A stretch of 64,000 nucleotides of DNA, taken from positions 62,001 through 126,000 of the forward strand of contig JAWKYG010000001.1 in assembly GCA_041396585.1 (NCBI GenBank). The letters run 5' to 3'. Below the pieces are notes generated by a model. That model did no database searches, had not been told where the DNA came from, and worked only from the letters and a program-made list of their open reading frames with translations. This DNA comes from JAUIAI01 sp041396585 (GTDB lineage: Bacteria; Pseudomonadota; Gammaproteobacteria; Burkholderiales; Burkholderiaceae_E). The position numbers were made by a program, and so were the translations under genes. Of this stretch, positions 19,652 to 30,035 are shown one piece after another. How positions within the stretch are numbered: position 1 is the stretch's first letter; the number at the start of each line of letters is the position of its first letter.

Positions 19652-20606
19652 TCAGTCGGCAAAGACGATCGTGCGATGGCCATTGAGCAGCACCCGACGC
19701 TCGAGGTGCCAGTGCACCGCGCGCGAGAGCACCCGGCGCTCGATGTCCCGGCCCTTGGCCTGTAAGGTCTCCGGGGTGGCATGGTGGGTGACCCGCTCCA
19801 CATCCTGCTCGATGATCGGCCCTTCGTCGAGATCGGAGGTGACATAGTGTGCGGTGGCACCGATCAGTTTCACGCCGCGGTCATAGGCCTGGTGGTAGGG
19901 GCGTGCGCCCTTGAAGCCGGGCAGGAAGGAGTGATGGATGTTGATGCAGCGCCCGGTGAGCTTGGCCGCCAGTGCATCCGAGAGGATCTGCATGTAGCGG
20001 GCCAGCACGACCAGCTCGGTGCCCGTGGAACGGATCAGATCCCAGATCTGGGCCTCCTGTTCCATCTTGGTGGTGCGGGTGATCGGCAGGTGATGAAACG
20101 GATGGTCGGCCAGATCCCGATGCCGCCCAGCGCCTCACGCGGATGATTCGAGGCGTCGCGGTGATCTCCATCAGTAAGCCCGCCCATGCGCCAGCGGTAG
20201 AGCAGGTCGGCCAGGCAATGATCATGGTGGACACCGCAGGATCATCACCTTGAGCTTTTCGGAGCGCAGTCGCATCTCCCAGTCCATCGCGAAATTCTCG
20301 GCCAGGGGCTGGAAGCCGGTGCGCAGACGCCTCGATATCCAGCGCGACCCCCTCGGTCGCTGCCGACACGACCCGCATGAAGAAGCGTTTCGTGCGCGTG
20401 TCGTCGAACTGCTGGGATTCCAGAATGTTCAGGCCGCGTTCGAACAGATGGGTGGCAACGGCGGCCACGATGCCCGGGCGGTCGGCACAGGAGAGGGTCA
20501 GGATGAGCGCATCGTCGGCCGCATCGATGCCTGTCCGGGAAGTGGTCTGAGGATGCGATTCGGGCGAAGCCGTGTTCCCACGGTGGCTGATCGGCGCTTG
20601 GGTCAT
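19652..20606 (-). pseudogene. purU: Formyltetrahydrofolate deformylase PurU (frameshifted)
   Basis: PurU hydrolyses 10-formyl-THF to THF and formate, supplying formate for PurT and balancing one-carbon pools. The N-terminal ACT domain (ILTLSCADRPGIVAAVATHLFERGLNILESQQFDD) and the C-terminal formyltransferase-like catalytic domain (INIHHSFLPGFKGARPYHQAYDRGVKLIGATAHYVTSDLDEGPIIEQ) are both well conserved, including the N-H-D catalytic set. Between about 20060 and 20320 the frame changes at least twice, disrupting the first strands of the catalytic domain. The start is placed at the ATG at 20606 (MTQAPISHRG). Because this is normally a maintained gene, sequencing indels are a good explanation. 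Confidence 0.85.
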
Positions 20607-20739
20607 GAGAAGGAGTTCCGGTCGTTGGCTCCCGGCGTCATGCGCCGGGCAGGCGAACAAGATAGCGCAACTCCCAACCGGCCCCGATTGATGCCCGCGA
20701 GCCTCCCCGGCGTGCGATCAGGTGCATCACCCTCGACCA

Positions 20740-21445
20740 GATTGCCCGGTCCGTAAGGGCACCCGCGCTTGCCTCCGCGGGCGGCGGCCTCCAGCGCCCG
20801 GACCATTGCCTCGTAGCCGCGTGCGCGCTGGCATGGCGAGTTACCCCGTCGCGGTCGGCGATGTTCGGATTGGCTCCGGCCTGCAGCAGGGTGCTCACCA
20901 CCGCCTGGTGCCCGGCCCGCCGTCGCCGAGGATGACCGCCTCGATCAGCGCGGTCCAACCCAGATTGTTGACATGATCCGCAGGGCGCCGGCGGCCGCCA
21001 GCCGGGCAACCACCTCGGCATGCCCGAGGTGCGCGGCTGCGATCAGGGCCGTGCCGTCATAGGGGCTGGTGACCTGGGCCGGAGAATTGCCGAGCGAGAT
21101 CGCCAGCGACATCAGCTCCGGGTCGTTGGCGACCGCGGCGATCGTGACCGCATCATAGGCGCTGGCATCGAGCGCATTGAGATCGGCGCCGGCGTGCGCG
21201 AGTGCGGCCAGTGCCTCGTCATGAGACGCGAATGCGGCAGCATGGACCCGCGGTTCGTCAGGCGCTGTCGCGCGCCTCCAGGTTCGCGCCGCCTGCCGCG
21301 GCTCCCGGATGTCGGCGGCGCGACCCTCGTGGGCGGCGCGGTGCAGGCCGCGATAGCTGGCGATCTCGGCCGGCGAGGGCGGTGTCTGGGCGGCAGCGAG
21401 CCCGCAAACGCAGGTCAGCAAGAGGGTGATCAGCCGGGTGTGCAT
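20740..21445 (-). pseudogene. Exported ankyrin-repeat protein (frameshifted)
   Basis: Starts with a clear signal peptide (MHTRLITLLLTCVCGLAAAQ), then ankyrin repeats: LHRAAHEGR, AAAFASHDEALAALAHAGADLNALDASAYDAVTIAAV, and YDGTALIAAAHLGHAEVVARLAAAGA. After about 20960 the frame shifts into NNLGWTALIEAV and QAVVSTLLQAGANPNIADRDGVT, ending with YEAMVRALEAA near 20750. Periplasmic ankyrin proteins are protein-binding scaffolds, sometimes near catalase or stress genes. Frame changes are also needed around 21265-21330, where the second repeat is garbled. The true stop is uncertain. Confidence 0.7.
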
Positions 21446-21538
21446 TCGGTGCCTCGTGGTCGTGACGGCCTTGTCGCCCGCCGCAGCCCCGGCCTGACAT
21501 GAGATCGCCCGACATCGTCGTGTGCGCAGGCGCCGCCG

Positions 21539-23447
<1,909 letters not shown>

Positions 23448-23450
23448 CGG

Positions 23451-24056
23451 TCAGCCTCCGTCCGGGCCGTCCGACAACGGCAGGTTCTCATGAGTGATGA
23501 TCTGCGCCGCCTCGGCGCGTTGCAGATCGAAGCGGTCGTCGCGCAGTGCTGCCAACAAGGCCGCGAAGCCCGCCGCGTGCAGGGCGGGATCCGTGCGCAG
23601 CGCCGAGTGTCGGACATAGGGCGCGGCAAAGCGCATCTGGGAAAGCCTCGCGGTCTGTTCGAACGGCGTGAGGAAGGTGCGCAGCGGGTAGTGCTGATAA
23701 CCGGATGGCGCGTAGGCGTCCTGGGAGCCGGCCGTGGTGATGGCCAGCAACAGCCACTTGCCGGCAAGTTTGTCGCCCTGATCGCCGTAGGCGAAACCGC
23801 TTTCGAACGTGAGGTCGATCCATTCCTTGACCAGCGAGGGCGAGGAATACCGGAACATCGGGAACTGCAGCACGATGACATCATGGGCGAGCAGCCGGGC
23901 CTGCTCGCGATCGATGTCGATATCGTGGCGGGGATACTCCGCATACAGATCCACGCGGGTGATGCCATCGAGCGCACGCGTGGCATCGATCATCGCGCGA
24001 TTGGTGTGCGAATACCGATGACCGGGGTGCGCGTAGTAGTGAATGACCTTGGCCAT
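23451..24056 (-). CDS. NAD(P)H oxidoreductase, KefF/KefG-like antiporter ancillary protein
   Basis: 201-aa flavodoxin-fold quinone reductase-like protein. Diagnostic segments are YYAHPGHRYSHTNRAM (phosphate-binding loop for FMN), DVIVLQFPMFRYSSPSLVKEWIDLTFESGFAYGDQGDKLAGKW and ITTAGSQDAYAPSGYQHYPLRTFLTPFEQTA. Such proteins bind Kef antiporters and are needed for full activity, and they also reduce quinones or other electrophiles. It is translated directly upstream of the antiporter with a 3-bp gap, supporting a functional pair. The start MAKVIHYYAHPGH fits the family. Confidence 0.9.
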   Translation of the reverse strand: MAKVIHYYAHPGHRYSHTNRAMIDATRALDGITRVDLYAEYPRHDIDIDREQARLLAHDVIVLQFPMFRYSSPSLVKEWIDLTFESGFAYGDQGDKLAGKWLLLAITTAGSQDAYAPSGYQHYPLRTFLTPFEQTARLSQMRFAAPYVRHSALRTDPALHAAGFAALLAALRDDRFDLQRAEAAQIITHENLPLSDGPDGG

Positions 24057-24165
24057 GGGGCTTCGCGAGTCTCTCGGGCGGGGCGGACCGCGTCACGATA
24101 TATGAATCCCCGGCCAGACCCGCATTTCCCCCAAAAGGGGGCGGCGCGGCTGCCATCGCGGCGGG

Positions 24166-25122
24166 TCAGCGTCCCGGCCCGGGGCGCGCCGGCTCGACCA
24201 TTCGCAGTGCCGTGTCGATCACGCGCTTGACGGCCTCGTGGCGGTAGCGCTGCGGATGCCGCACGATCCAGAATCGGCGCGTCAGTGCGCGCCGCAGCTC
24301 GGGGCCGGGGCCGACGATCTCGCGGACCGCGTCGGTGTGCGGGTCGATCGCGCGCGCGCTCATGCAGGTGATGAGATCGGTCTCGCGCACGATCCGCTTC
24401 TGGGTTTCGGGCTCATTGACCTCGACGGCGATCTCCGGGCTGCCGATCAGGGGCTCGATCGCGCGCAGGAAGATCTCCCGGCTGCCCGAACCGCGTTCGC
24501 GCAGCACCCAGGACTGGTCGCCGAGCCGCTTGAGAAAGGCGCCGCGCCTTGTATGCAGCGGGTGGCCGACGCGGGCCACCAGGCAGAGACGGTCCTGACC
24601 CCAGGGCGCGCATTCGAGCCCGGAGTCTGTGACATCGCCCTCGACGAATGCGCAATCCAGCTCGAATGAGCGCACGCGCGCGAGCAGATCCTCGCTGTTG
24701 CCGACCGTCAGTGAGATGCGCAGTGTCGGCGTCTGCTCATGGCAGTCATGGATCAGGGCCGGCATCAGGGCCGGGCCGATCGTGCGCGAGGCGCCGATCG
24801 CCACCGGCACCAGATGTTCATGGTCGGCCGCCATCAGGCCGGCAATGTCGCGGCTGCGATCGATCATTTCGAGCGCCCGCGGCAGCAGGCGGTCGGCGGC
24901 CCCGGTGGGCACCAGACGCCGCCCCCGACGGGTGAACAAGCGGGTATCGAGCGCGCTCTCCAGATCCTGGATGGCCATGCTCACGGCCGATTGCGTGCGC
25001 GCCAGATGCGCCGCGGCGGGCGAGACGCCGCCCAGGCGCACGACCGTGGCGAAGGCCTCCAGCTGGCGCAAGGTGAATCGCGCGCCGGAACCGGCGCCTG
25101 GGGCGGGTTTGGGGGGTGTCAT
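24166..25122 (-). CDS. LysR-family transcriptional regulator
   Basis: 318-aa LTTR. An N-terminal winged helix-turn-helix (FTLRQLEAFATVVRLGGVSPAAAHLARTQSAVSMAIQDLESAL) is followed by a linker helix and a periplasmic-binding-protein-like effector domain (from about residue 105). It is divergent from the soeA-like gene, with a 125-bp shared intergenic region that contains a LysR-type dyad. LTTRs usually control the divergent operon, so it probably regulates the sulfite dehydrogenase-like genes in response to a sulfur compound. The effector cannot be deduced. Confidence 0.9.
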   Translation of the reverse strand: MTPPKPAPGAGSGARFTLRQLEAFATVVRLGGVSPAAAHLARTQSAVSMAIQDLESALDTRLFTRRGRRLVPTGAADRLLPRALEMIDRSRDIAGLMAADHEHLVPVAIGASRTIGPALMPALIHDCHEQTPTLRISLTVGNSEDLLARVRSFELDCAFVEGDVTDSGLECAPWGQDRLCLVARVGHPLHTRRGAFLKRLGDQSWVLRERGSGSREIFLRAIEPLIGSPEIAVEVNEPETQKRIVRETDLITCMSARAIDPHTDAVREIVGPGPELRRALTRRFWIVRHPQRYRHEAVKRVIDTALRMVEPARPGPGR

Positions 25123-25173
25123 AGGGGGTGGAATCGGCGATGGGCGGGCGAGCGCTCGTCGGGAGATTTTTAT

Positions 25174-25188
25174 ATCAGTTTTGCTGAT
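25174..25188. promoter_or_regulatory. LysR-type operator (ATC-N9-GAT) in the LysR/soeA interval
   Basis: ATCAG-TTTTG-CTGAT is a perfect 5-bp dyad and fits the LysR consensus T-N11-A (T25175, A25187). The 8-mer TCAGTTTT of this site recurs at 25207-25214, 32 bp further on, about three helical turns, as expected for recognition and activation half-sites. The interval is A+T-rich compared with its surroundings and contains the likely promoters of both divergent genes. Confidence 0.65.
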
Positions 25189-25247
25189 TCAACATAGCAG
25201 TATTACTCAGTTTTCCCAATACGAAAACCCCCTTAGACTTCAGGGCC

Positions 25248-28115
25248 ATGAAAACACCCACCGTCCACGCCGCCGAGCACCCGGTCGTCTTCGACGATCA
25301 CTCGAGCCAGCGAATCGAATACACCACCTGCTACATGTGCGCCTGCCGGTGCGGGATCAAGGTCACCCTGGATGCGCACGACAAGGTTCGCTTCATCCAG
25401 GGCAACCCGAATCATCCGGTCAACCGGGGTGTGCTCTGCGCCAAAGGCAGCGCCGGCATCATGAAGCAGTACTCGCCGGCCAAGCTGACGCAGCCGCTGC
25501 GCCGCAAGCGCGGTGCCGAGCGGGGCAGCGGCCAGCTCGAGCCGATCAGCTGGGACGAGGCGCTCGCCGAACTCACCGAGCGGCTGGCGGGGATCCGCGC
25601 CACCGACCCGCGCAAGCTCGCCTTCTTCACCGGCCGCGACCAGATGCAGGCCCTGACCGGTCTCTGGGCGCAGCAGTACGGCACGCCGAACTGGGCGGCC
25701 CACGGCGGCTTCTGCTCGGTCAACATGGCCGCCGGCGGGCTGTATTCGATCGGCTACGCGTTCTGGGAGTTCGGTGCCCCCGACTGGGACCGCACCCGTT
25801 ACTTCGTGCTCTGGGGGGTGGCCGAGGATCACAACAGCAACCCGATCAAGACCGGCATCGACAAGCTCAAGAGCCGTGGCGCCAAGTTCGTCTCGGTGAA
25901 TCCGGTACGCACCGGCTATTCGGCGGTGGCCGACGAATGGCTGCCGATCCGCCCGGGCACAGATGGCCTGCTGGCCGGTGCGATCGTGCATGTGCTCTTG
26001 CAGCGCGAATTGTTCGACTGGGACTTCCTCGTGCGCACCACCAACGCCTCTTGGCTGGTGATCGATGCGCCGGGCACCTCCCGTCACGGCCTGTTCCTAC
26101 GAAACGAAGCCGGCCAGCCGCTGGTCTTCGACCAGGCCAGCGGCACGCCCGCGCCGATGGCCAAGGGCGTACAGCCGGCCCTGTTCGGCGAGTTCGACCT
26201 GGCCGGCGCCTACGAGGGCACCAAGGTACGCACCTCCATGACCCTGATGGCCGAGCGCTTCATGGATGCCCGCTGGGCGCCCGCGGCGGTGGCGGACCAG
26301 TGCGGCGTGCCGGCCGGGCAGATCGAGCGGATTGCCCTGGAGATGGCCTCGGTGGCCTTCGAGGAAACCATCGAGCTGCCGATCGCCTGGACCGATGTCT
26401 GGGGCAACGAGCATGACAAGGTCATCGGCCGGCCGGTGACTTTCTTTGCGATGCGCGGCGTGTCCGCGCACTCGAACGGCTTCCAGACCTGCCGCACGCT
26501 GCATCTGATCCAGATGTTGCTGGGTGCGCTCGATGGCCCGGGCAGCTTCCGCTCGCGCGCTCCGTTTCCGCGTCCGGTGCCACCGCCTCAACTGCCCGAG
26601 AACGACGCCGCGCTGATGGCCGCGCCCGACAAGCCGCTGGCCAAACCGCCGCTGGGTTTCCCGGTGCGGCCGGAGGACCTGGCCGTCGACGAGAACGGCA
26701 ATCCGCTGCGCATCGACAAGGCCTACTCGTGGGAGAGCCCGATCGCCGCGCACGGCATGATGCATATGGTGATCCGCAATGCGGTCGCCGGTGATCCGTA
26801 TCCGATCGACACGCTGATGCTGTTCATGGCCAACATGGCCTGGAACTCATCGATGAACACGGCCGACACGCAGAAGATGCTCACGGCCAGGCGCGAGGAC
26901 GGCGAGTACAAGATTCCGTATCTGGTGGTCTGCGACGCGTTTGATTCCGAGACCGTGCGCTACGCCGATCTGGTGCTGCCCGACACCACCTACCTCGAGC
27001 GCTTTGACACGATCTCTATCCTCGATCGCCCGATCTCGGAGGTCGATGCGGTGGCCGATGCGATCCGCCATCCGGTGGTTCCGCTCGACCGCGATGTTCG
27101 TCCGTGGCAGGAGGTGCTGGTCGACCTGGCGTCCAGGTTGAAGTTCCCGGCCTTCGTCGACGAGCACGGCGCGCCGCGCTACAGCGGCTATCAGGATTTC
27201 ATCGCCCGCTGGGAGAAGTCCCCCGGCATCGGCTTCCTGGCCGGCTGGCGCGGCGAGAACGGCGACACCCCGATCAAGGGCGCGCCCAATCCCAAGCAGT
27301 GGGATGCCTATGTGGCCAACGAGAGCCACTTCACCTGGCACTGGCCGGAGAACATGCAGTACAACCGCGGGCTGAACCGCGACTATCTGCAGAAGTCGGC
27401 CGAGTTTGGTTTCATCGGCTCGCCCGATCCGATCATCATGCAGATCTACAGCGAGCCCTTGCAGAAGTTCCGGCTGGCCGGGCAGGGTCTGTACGATGGT
27501 CCGCGCCCGCCGCGCGAGATCGATCGCGAGCGACTGAGCCGCTACTTCGATCCGCTGCCCGACTGGTATCCGCCGCTCGAGGGCGAGGCCCTGTCCGCCC
27601 GTGACGGCGCCTCGGCCGATGGTTTCGACTTCCATGCGATCACGCAGCGGCCGGCGGCGATGTATCACGCCTGGGATTCGCAGAACGGCTGGCTGCGACA
27701 GATTCACGGTCAGAACTATCTGTACATGAACGATGAACGCGGCTTCGAGATGGGGCTGGCCGACGACGACTGGGTCTGGGTGGAGTCGCACAACGGTCGT
27801 ATCCGCTGTCAGATCCGGCTCATGGCCGGCGTCGAGCGAAACACGGTCTGGACATGGAACGCGATCGGCAAGATGTCCGGCACCTGGGGCCTGGCCAAGG
27901 GCGCGTCGGAGTCCTCGCACGGCTTCCTGCTCAATCATCTGATCAGCGAAAGCCTGCCACGCGCAGTGGGCGAAGCGGCGATCACCAACTCGGATCCGGT
28001 CACCGGCCAGGCCGCCTGGTATGACCTGAAGGTCAGGATCACGAAGGCCGGTCCCGGTGAAACCGGCACCTGGCCGCATTTCGAAGCGCCCGGGCGCTTC
28101 GGGCAGGGCGGCTGA
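25248..28115 (+). CDS. soeA: Molybdopterin oxidoreductase, SoeA-like sulfite dehydrogenase catalytic subunit
   Basis: 955-aa DMSO-reductase-superfamily protein. The N-terminal [4Fe-4S] cysteines are C28-x2-C31-x3-C35 and C64 (CYMCACRCG, GVLCAKGSAG). Bis-MGD-binding regions follow, and the C-terminal cofactor-binding domain (from about residue 790) ends with TNSDPVTGQAAW and DLKVRI. There is no Tat signal, so the enzyme should stay in the cytoplasm. This fits SoeA, which oxidises cytoplasmic sulfite to sulfate, rather than periplasmic relatives. Gene order (catalytic, FeS, NrfD/DmsC-type anchor) is that of soeABC. The ATG at 25248 follows a modest AGGG. Other cytoplasmic enzymes of this superfamily cannot be fully excluded. 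Confidence 0.75.
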   Translation: MKTPTVHAAEHPVVFDDHSSQRIEYTTCYMCACRCGIKVTLDAHDKVRFIQGNPNHPVNRGVLCAKGSAGIMKQYSPAKLTQPLRRKRGAERGSGQLEPISWDEALAELTERLAGIRATDPRKLAFFTGRDQMQALTGLWAQQYGTPNWAAHGGFCSVNMAAGGLYSIGYAFWEFGAPDWDRTRYFVLWGVAEDHNSNPIKTGIDKLKSRGAKFVSVNPVRTGYSAVADEWLPIRPGTDGLLAGAIVHVLLQRELFDWDFLVRTTNASWLVIDAPGTSRHGLFLRNEAGQPLVFDQASGTPAPMAKGVQPALFGEFDLAGAYEGTKVRTSMTLMAERFMDARWAPAAVADQCGVPAGQIERIALEMASVAFEETIELPIAWTDVWGNEHDKVIGRPVTFFAMRGVSAHSNGFQTCRTLHLIQMLLGALDGPGSFRSRAPFPRPVPPPQLPENDAALMAAPDKPLAKPPLGFPVRPEDLAVDENGNPLRIDKAYSWESPIAAHGMMHMVIRNAVAGDPYPIDTLMLFMANMAWNSSMNTADTQKMLTARREDGEYKIPYLVVCDAFDSETVRYADLVLPDTTYLERFDTISILDRPISEVDAVADAIRHPVVPLDRDVRPWQEVLVDLASRLKFPAFVDEHGAPRYSGYQDFIARWEKSPGIGFLAGWRGENGDTPIKGAPNPKQWDAYVANESHFTWHWPENMQYNRGLNRDYLQKSAEFGFIGSPDPIIMQIYSEPLQKFRLAGQGLYDGPRPPREIDRERLSRYFDPLPDWYPPLEGEALSARDGASADGFDFHAITQRPAAMYHAWDSQNGWLRQIHGQNYLYMNDERGFEMGLADDDWVWVESHNGRIRCQIRLMAGVERNTVWTWNAIGKMSGTWGLAKGASESSHGFLLNHLISESLPRAVGEAAITNSDPVTGQAAWYDLKVRITKAGPGETGTWPHFEAPGRFGQGG

Positions 28116-28208
28116 CACGAACCCTCGGCACCGGGGCAGGCGCGGCGCCCACCCCGGGTTCGACATGCACGGGCGGTTCGCCACCCGTGAGGCGACGGAG
28201 AACACGGT

Positions 28209-29000
28209 TTGAAACTCGGACTACTGATCGATCTGGACACCTGTGTGGGCTGCCATGCCTGCGCGGTGGCCTGCAAGGAATGGAACGCGCGCTCGGCGAT
28301 GGCCGGCGGCGCGCCCGACTACGAACCGAGCGGCCAGGCTGCGTCTGGTGTCTGGTACAACCGGATTCGCCAGTTCGAGATCGGCGATGTCGCCAGCGGC
28401 GCCAAGGCCGTGCCGGCCGCCCCGGCGGCGCCGAGCGCGGCTGCCATGAAGCAGGCACCGGTGGGTGGTGGGCACTGGAACCTCTCCAAGACCCTGAACG
28501 TGCCGATGTCCTGCATGCACTGCGAGCAGGCCGATTGCGTCACGGTCTGTCCCACCGGCGCCTCCTACAAGCGCGCCGAGGACGGCATCGTGCTGGTCGA
28601 TCCCGACAAGTGCATGGGCTGCAGTTATTGCGCCTGGGCCTGTCCGTACGGCGCGCGCGAGCTCGACGAGCAGGAGGGCGTGATGCGCAAGTGCACGCTG
28701 TGCGTGGACCGCATCTATGACCAGTCATTGCCCGAGGCTGAACGCCAGCCCGCCTGTGTGCTGGCGTGTCCGGCGCATGCGCGCGCGTTCGGCGACTATG
28801 ATGATCCGAACTCCGAGGTCAGTCAGCGGGCGGCCGGCCGTGAGCGCGTGGGCATGCTCGAGCAACTCGATTACAAGCCCCTGAATTTCTATCTGGCGCC
28901 GCGCCCGGCGCCACAGATCAAGACCGATGCCGTGGCCGCGAAGCCGAAATCCACCCTCGAGTCGCTCAAGGGGCTCGTCAATCGTCTGGTGTCGCTATGA
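28209..29000 (+). CDS. soeB: 4Fe-4S ferredoxin-type electron transfer subunit (SoeB-like)
   Basis: 263-aa iron-sulfur subunit with four cysteine groups for four [4Fe-4S] clusters: CVGCHACAVACK near the N-terminus, CMHCEQADCVTVCP, CMGCSYCAWACP, and CTLC with CVLACPAHA. It passes electrons from the molybdenum subunit to the membrane anchor. The start is a TTG at 28209, about 8 bases after GGAG, with no closer ATG in frame. The gene is 93 bp downstream of the catalytic subunit and overlaps the anchor gene by 4 bp (ATGA). An Ala/Pro-rich insertion at about residues 65-85 separates the first two cysteine groups. Confidence 0.85.
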   Translation: MKLGLLIDLDTCVGCHACAVACKEWNARSAMAGGAPDYEPSGQAASGVWYNRIRQFEIGDVASGAKAVPAAPAAPSAAAMKQAPVGGGHWNLSKTLNVPMSCMHCEQADCVTVCPTGASYKRAEDGIVLVDPDKCMGCSYCAWACPYGARELDEQEGVMRKCTLCVDRIYDQSLPEAERQPACVLACPAHARAFGDYDDPNSEVSQRAAGRERVGMLEQLDYKPLNFYLAPRPAPQIKTDAVAAKPKSTLESLKGLVNRLVSL

Positions 29001-29896
29001 ATCCCGCCTGGTCCGTCATTCTGTTCACGGTCAGCTCGGGTGCCGGCCTCGGCCTGGCGTTCTGGCTGGCCATGTCGCGCCTGGCCCACGAGGCCGAGCC
29101 AAGCCGCGCCTGGTGGGGCTCGCTGCTGCTGGCCGTGGTCTTGCTCACCATCGGCCTGATCTCCTCCACCGGGCACCTGGCCAACCCGAAAAACGCGTGG
29201 CGCGCGTTCAGCCGGTTCGGCACTTCGTGGCTGTCCCGCGAGGGGGTGTTCGCGGTGCTGTTCTATCCCACCGTGGGCATCTACGCGCTGTCACTGCTCA
29301 GCCCGGACCGCCTGGTGCAGAACACGCTGGGCGTGGCGGTGATGGTGATGGCGCTGGCCACGCTGTACTGCACCGGCATGATCTACGGTTGTCTGAAGAC
29401 GATCCCGCTCTGGCACGGTCAGCGCACAGCACTCGCCTACCCGGTGCTGGGCCTGTTCTCGGGCGCGGTATTGCTGACCGCACTGGTGCCCGTGGCCGCG
29501 GCGCCGATCGTGCGCTGGATCGCGCTTGGCTTCGGCGTCTTGTCGGTGATCATCAAGTTCATGCATTTCCAGAAGGCGGGTTCGGTGTCGGCGACAGCCG
29601 AGTCGGCATTGCGCCAGAAGGGCGGGCACCCGCGGATGCTCGATCCCGGTCATTCGCATGCCACCTTTCTGACGCGCGAGTTCGGCTTCGAGGCCGAAGC
29701 CGGGCGCATCAGGCTGCTTCGCGGGGTGGTCTGGGTGCTGGCGTTTCTCGTGCCGGGGCTGATCCTCTGGCTGGCGCCCCTGCAGGCCTGGTGGGCGGTG
29801 ATCGCGATGGCCCTCGGTTTGTTCGCCGAGCGCTGGCTGTTCTTTGCCGAGGCACGACATGTGGTTCGGCTCTATCACGGAGCAGCTTCGGTCTGA
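28997..29896 (+). CDS. soeC: DmsC/NrfD-like membrane anchor subunit (SoeC-like)
   Basis: 299-aa integral membrane protein with about eight hydrophobic segments (for example VILFTVSSGAGLGLAFWLAM, LLLAVVLLTIGLISS, EGVFAVLFYPTVGIYALSLL, VWVLAFLVPGLILWLAPL). It belongs to the DmsC family that ties FeS subunits to the membrane and exchanges electrons with quinone. Its ATG overlaps the previous stop (ATGA), indicating translational coupling. A conserved-looking cytoplasmic loop contains HPRMLDPGHSHATFLTREFGFE. It completes the three-gene soe-like module. Confidence 0.85.
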   Translation: MNPAWSVILFTVSSGAGLGLAFWLAMSRLAHEAEPSRAWWGSLLLAVVLLTIGLISSTGHLANPKNAWRAFSRFGTSWLSREGVFAVLFYPTVGIYALSLLSPDRLVQNTLGVAVMVMALATLYCTGMIYGCLKTIPLWHGQRTALAYPVLGLFSGAVLLTALVPVAAAPIVRWIALGFGVLSVIIKFMHFQKAGSVSATAESALRQKGGHPRMLDPGHSHATFLTREFGFEAEAGRIRLLRGVVWVLAFLVPGLILWLAPLQAWWAVIAMALGLFAERWLFFAEARHVVRLYHGAASV

Positions 29897-29967
29897 TGCG
29901 CCGTGGCCTGATGGCCACTCACGGGCCCGGCACGCGTTCGAGCGTTGCCGGGTCTTGTTTCTTTCAC

Positions 29968-30010
29968 GGGGGCAGCCCCGATGCCGCGCGGGGCGGTGAC
30001 CTGCCGCCCC
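29968..30010. terminator. Two GC-rich hairpins between the soeC-like and sulP genes
   Basis: A short stem (CGGGG/CCCCG, 29968-29981) is followed by a perfect 7-bp stem (GGGGCGG 29990-29996, CCGCCCC 30004-30010, 7-nt loop). They lie after the soeC-like stop and directly before the transporter start. They could terminate the soe operon or attenuate readthrough into sulP. No U-tract is present. Confidence 0.35.
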
Positions 30011-30035
30011 CCGGCCCATGATCGGAGTCGCTGAT

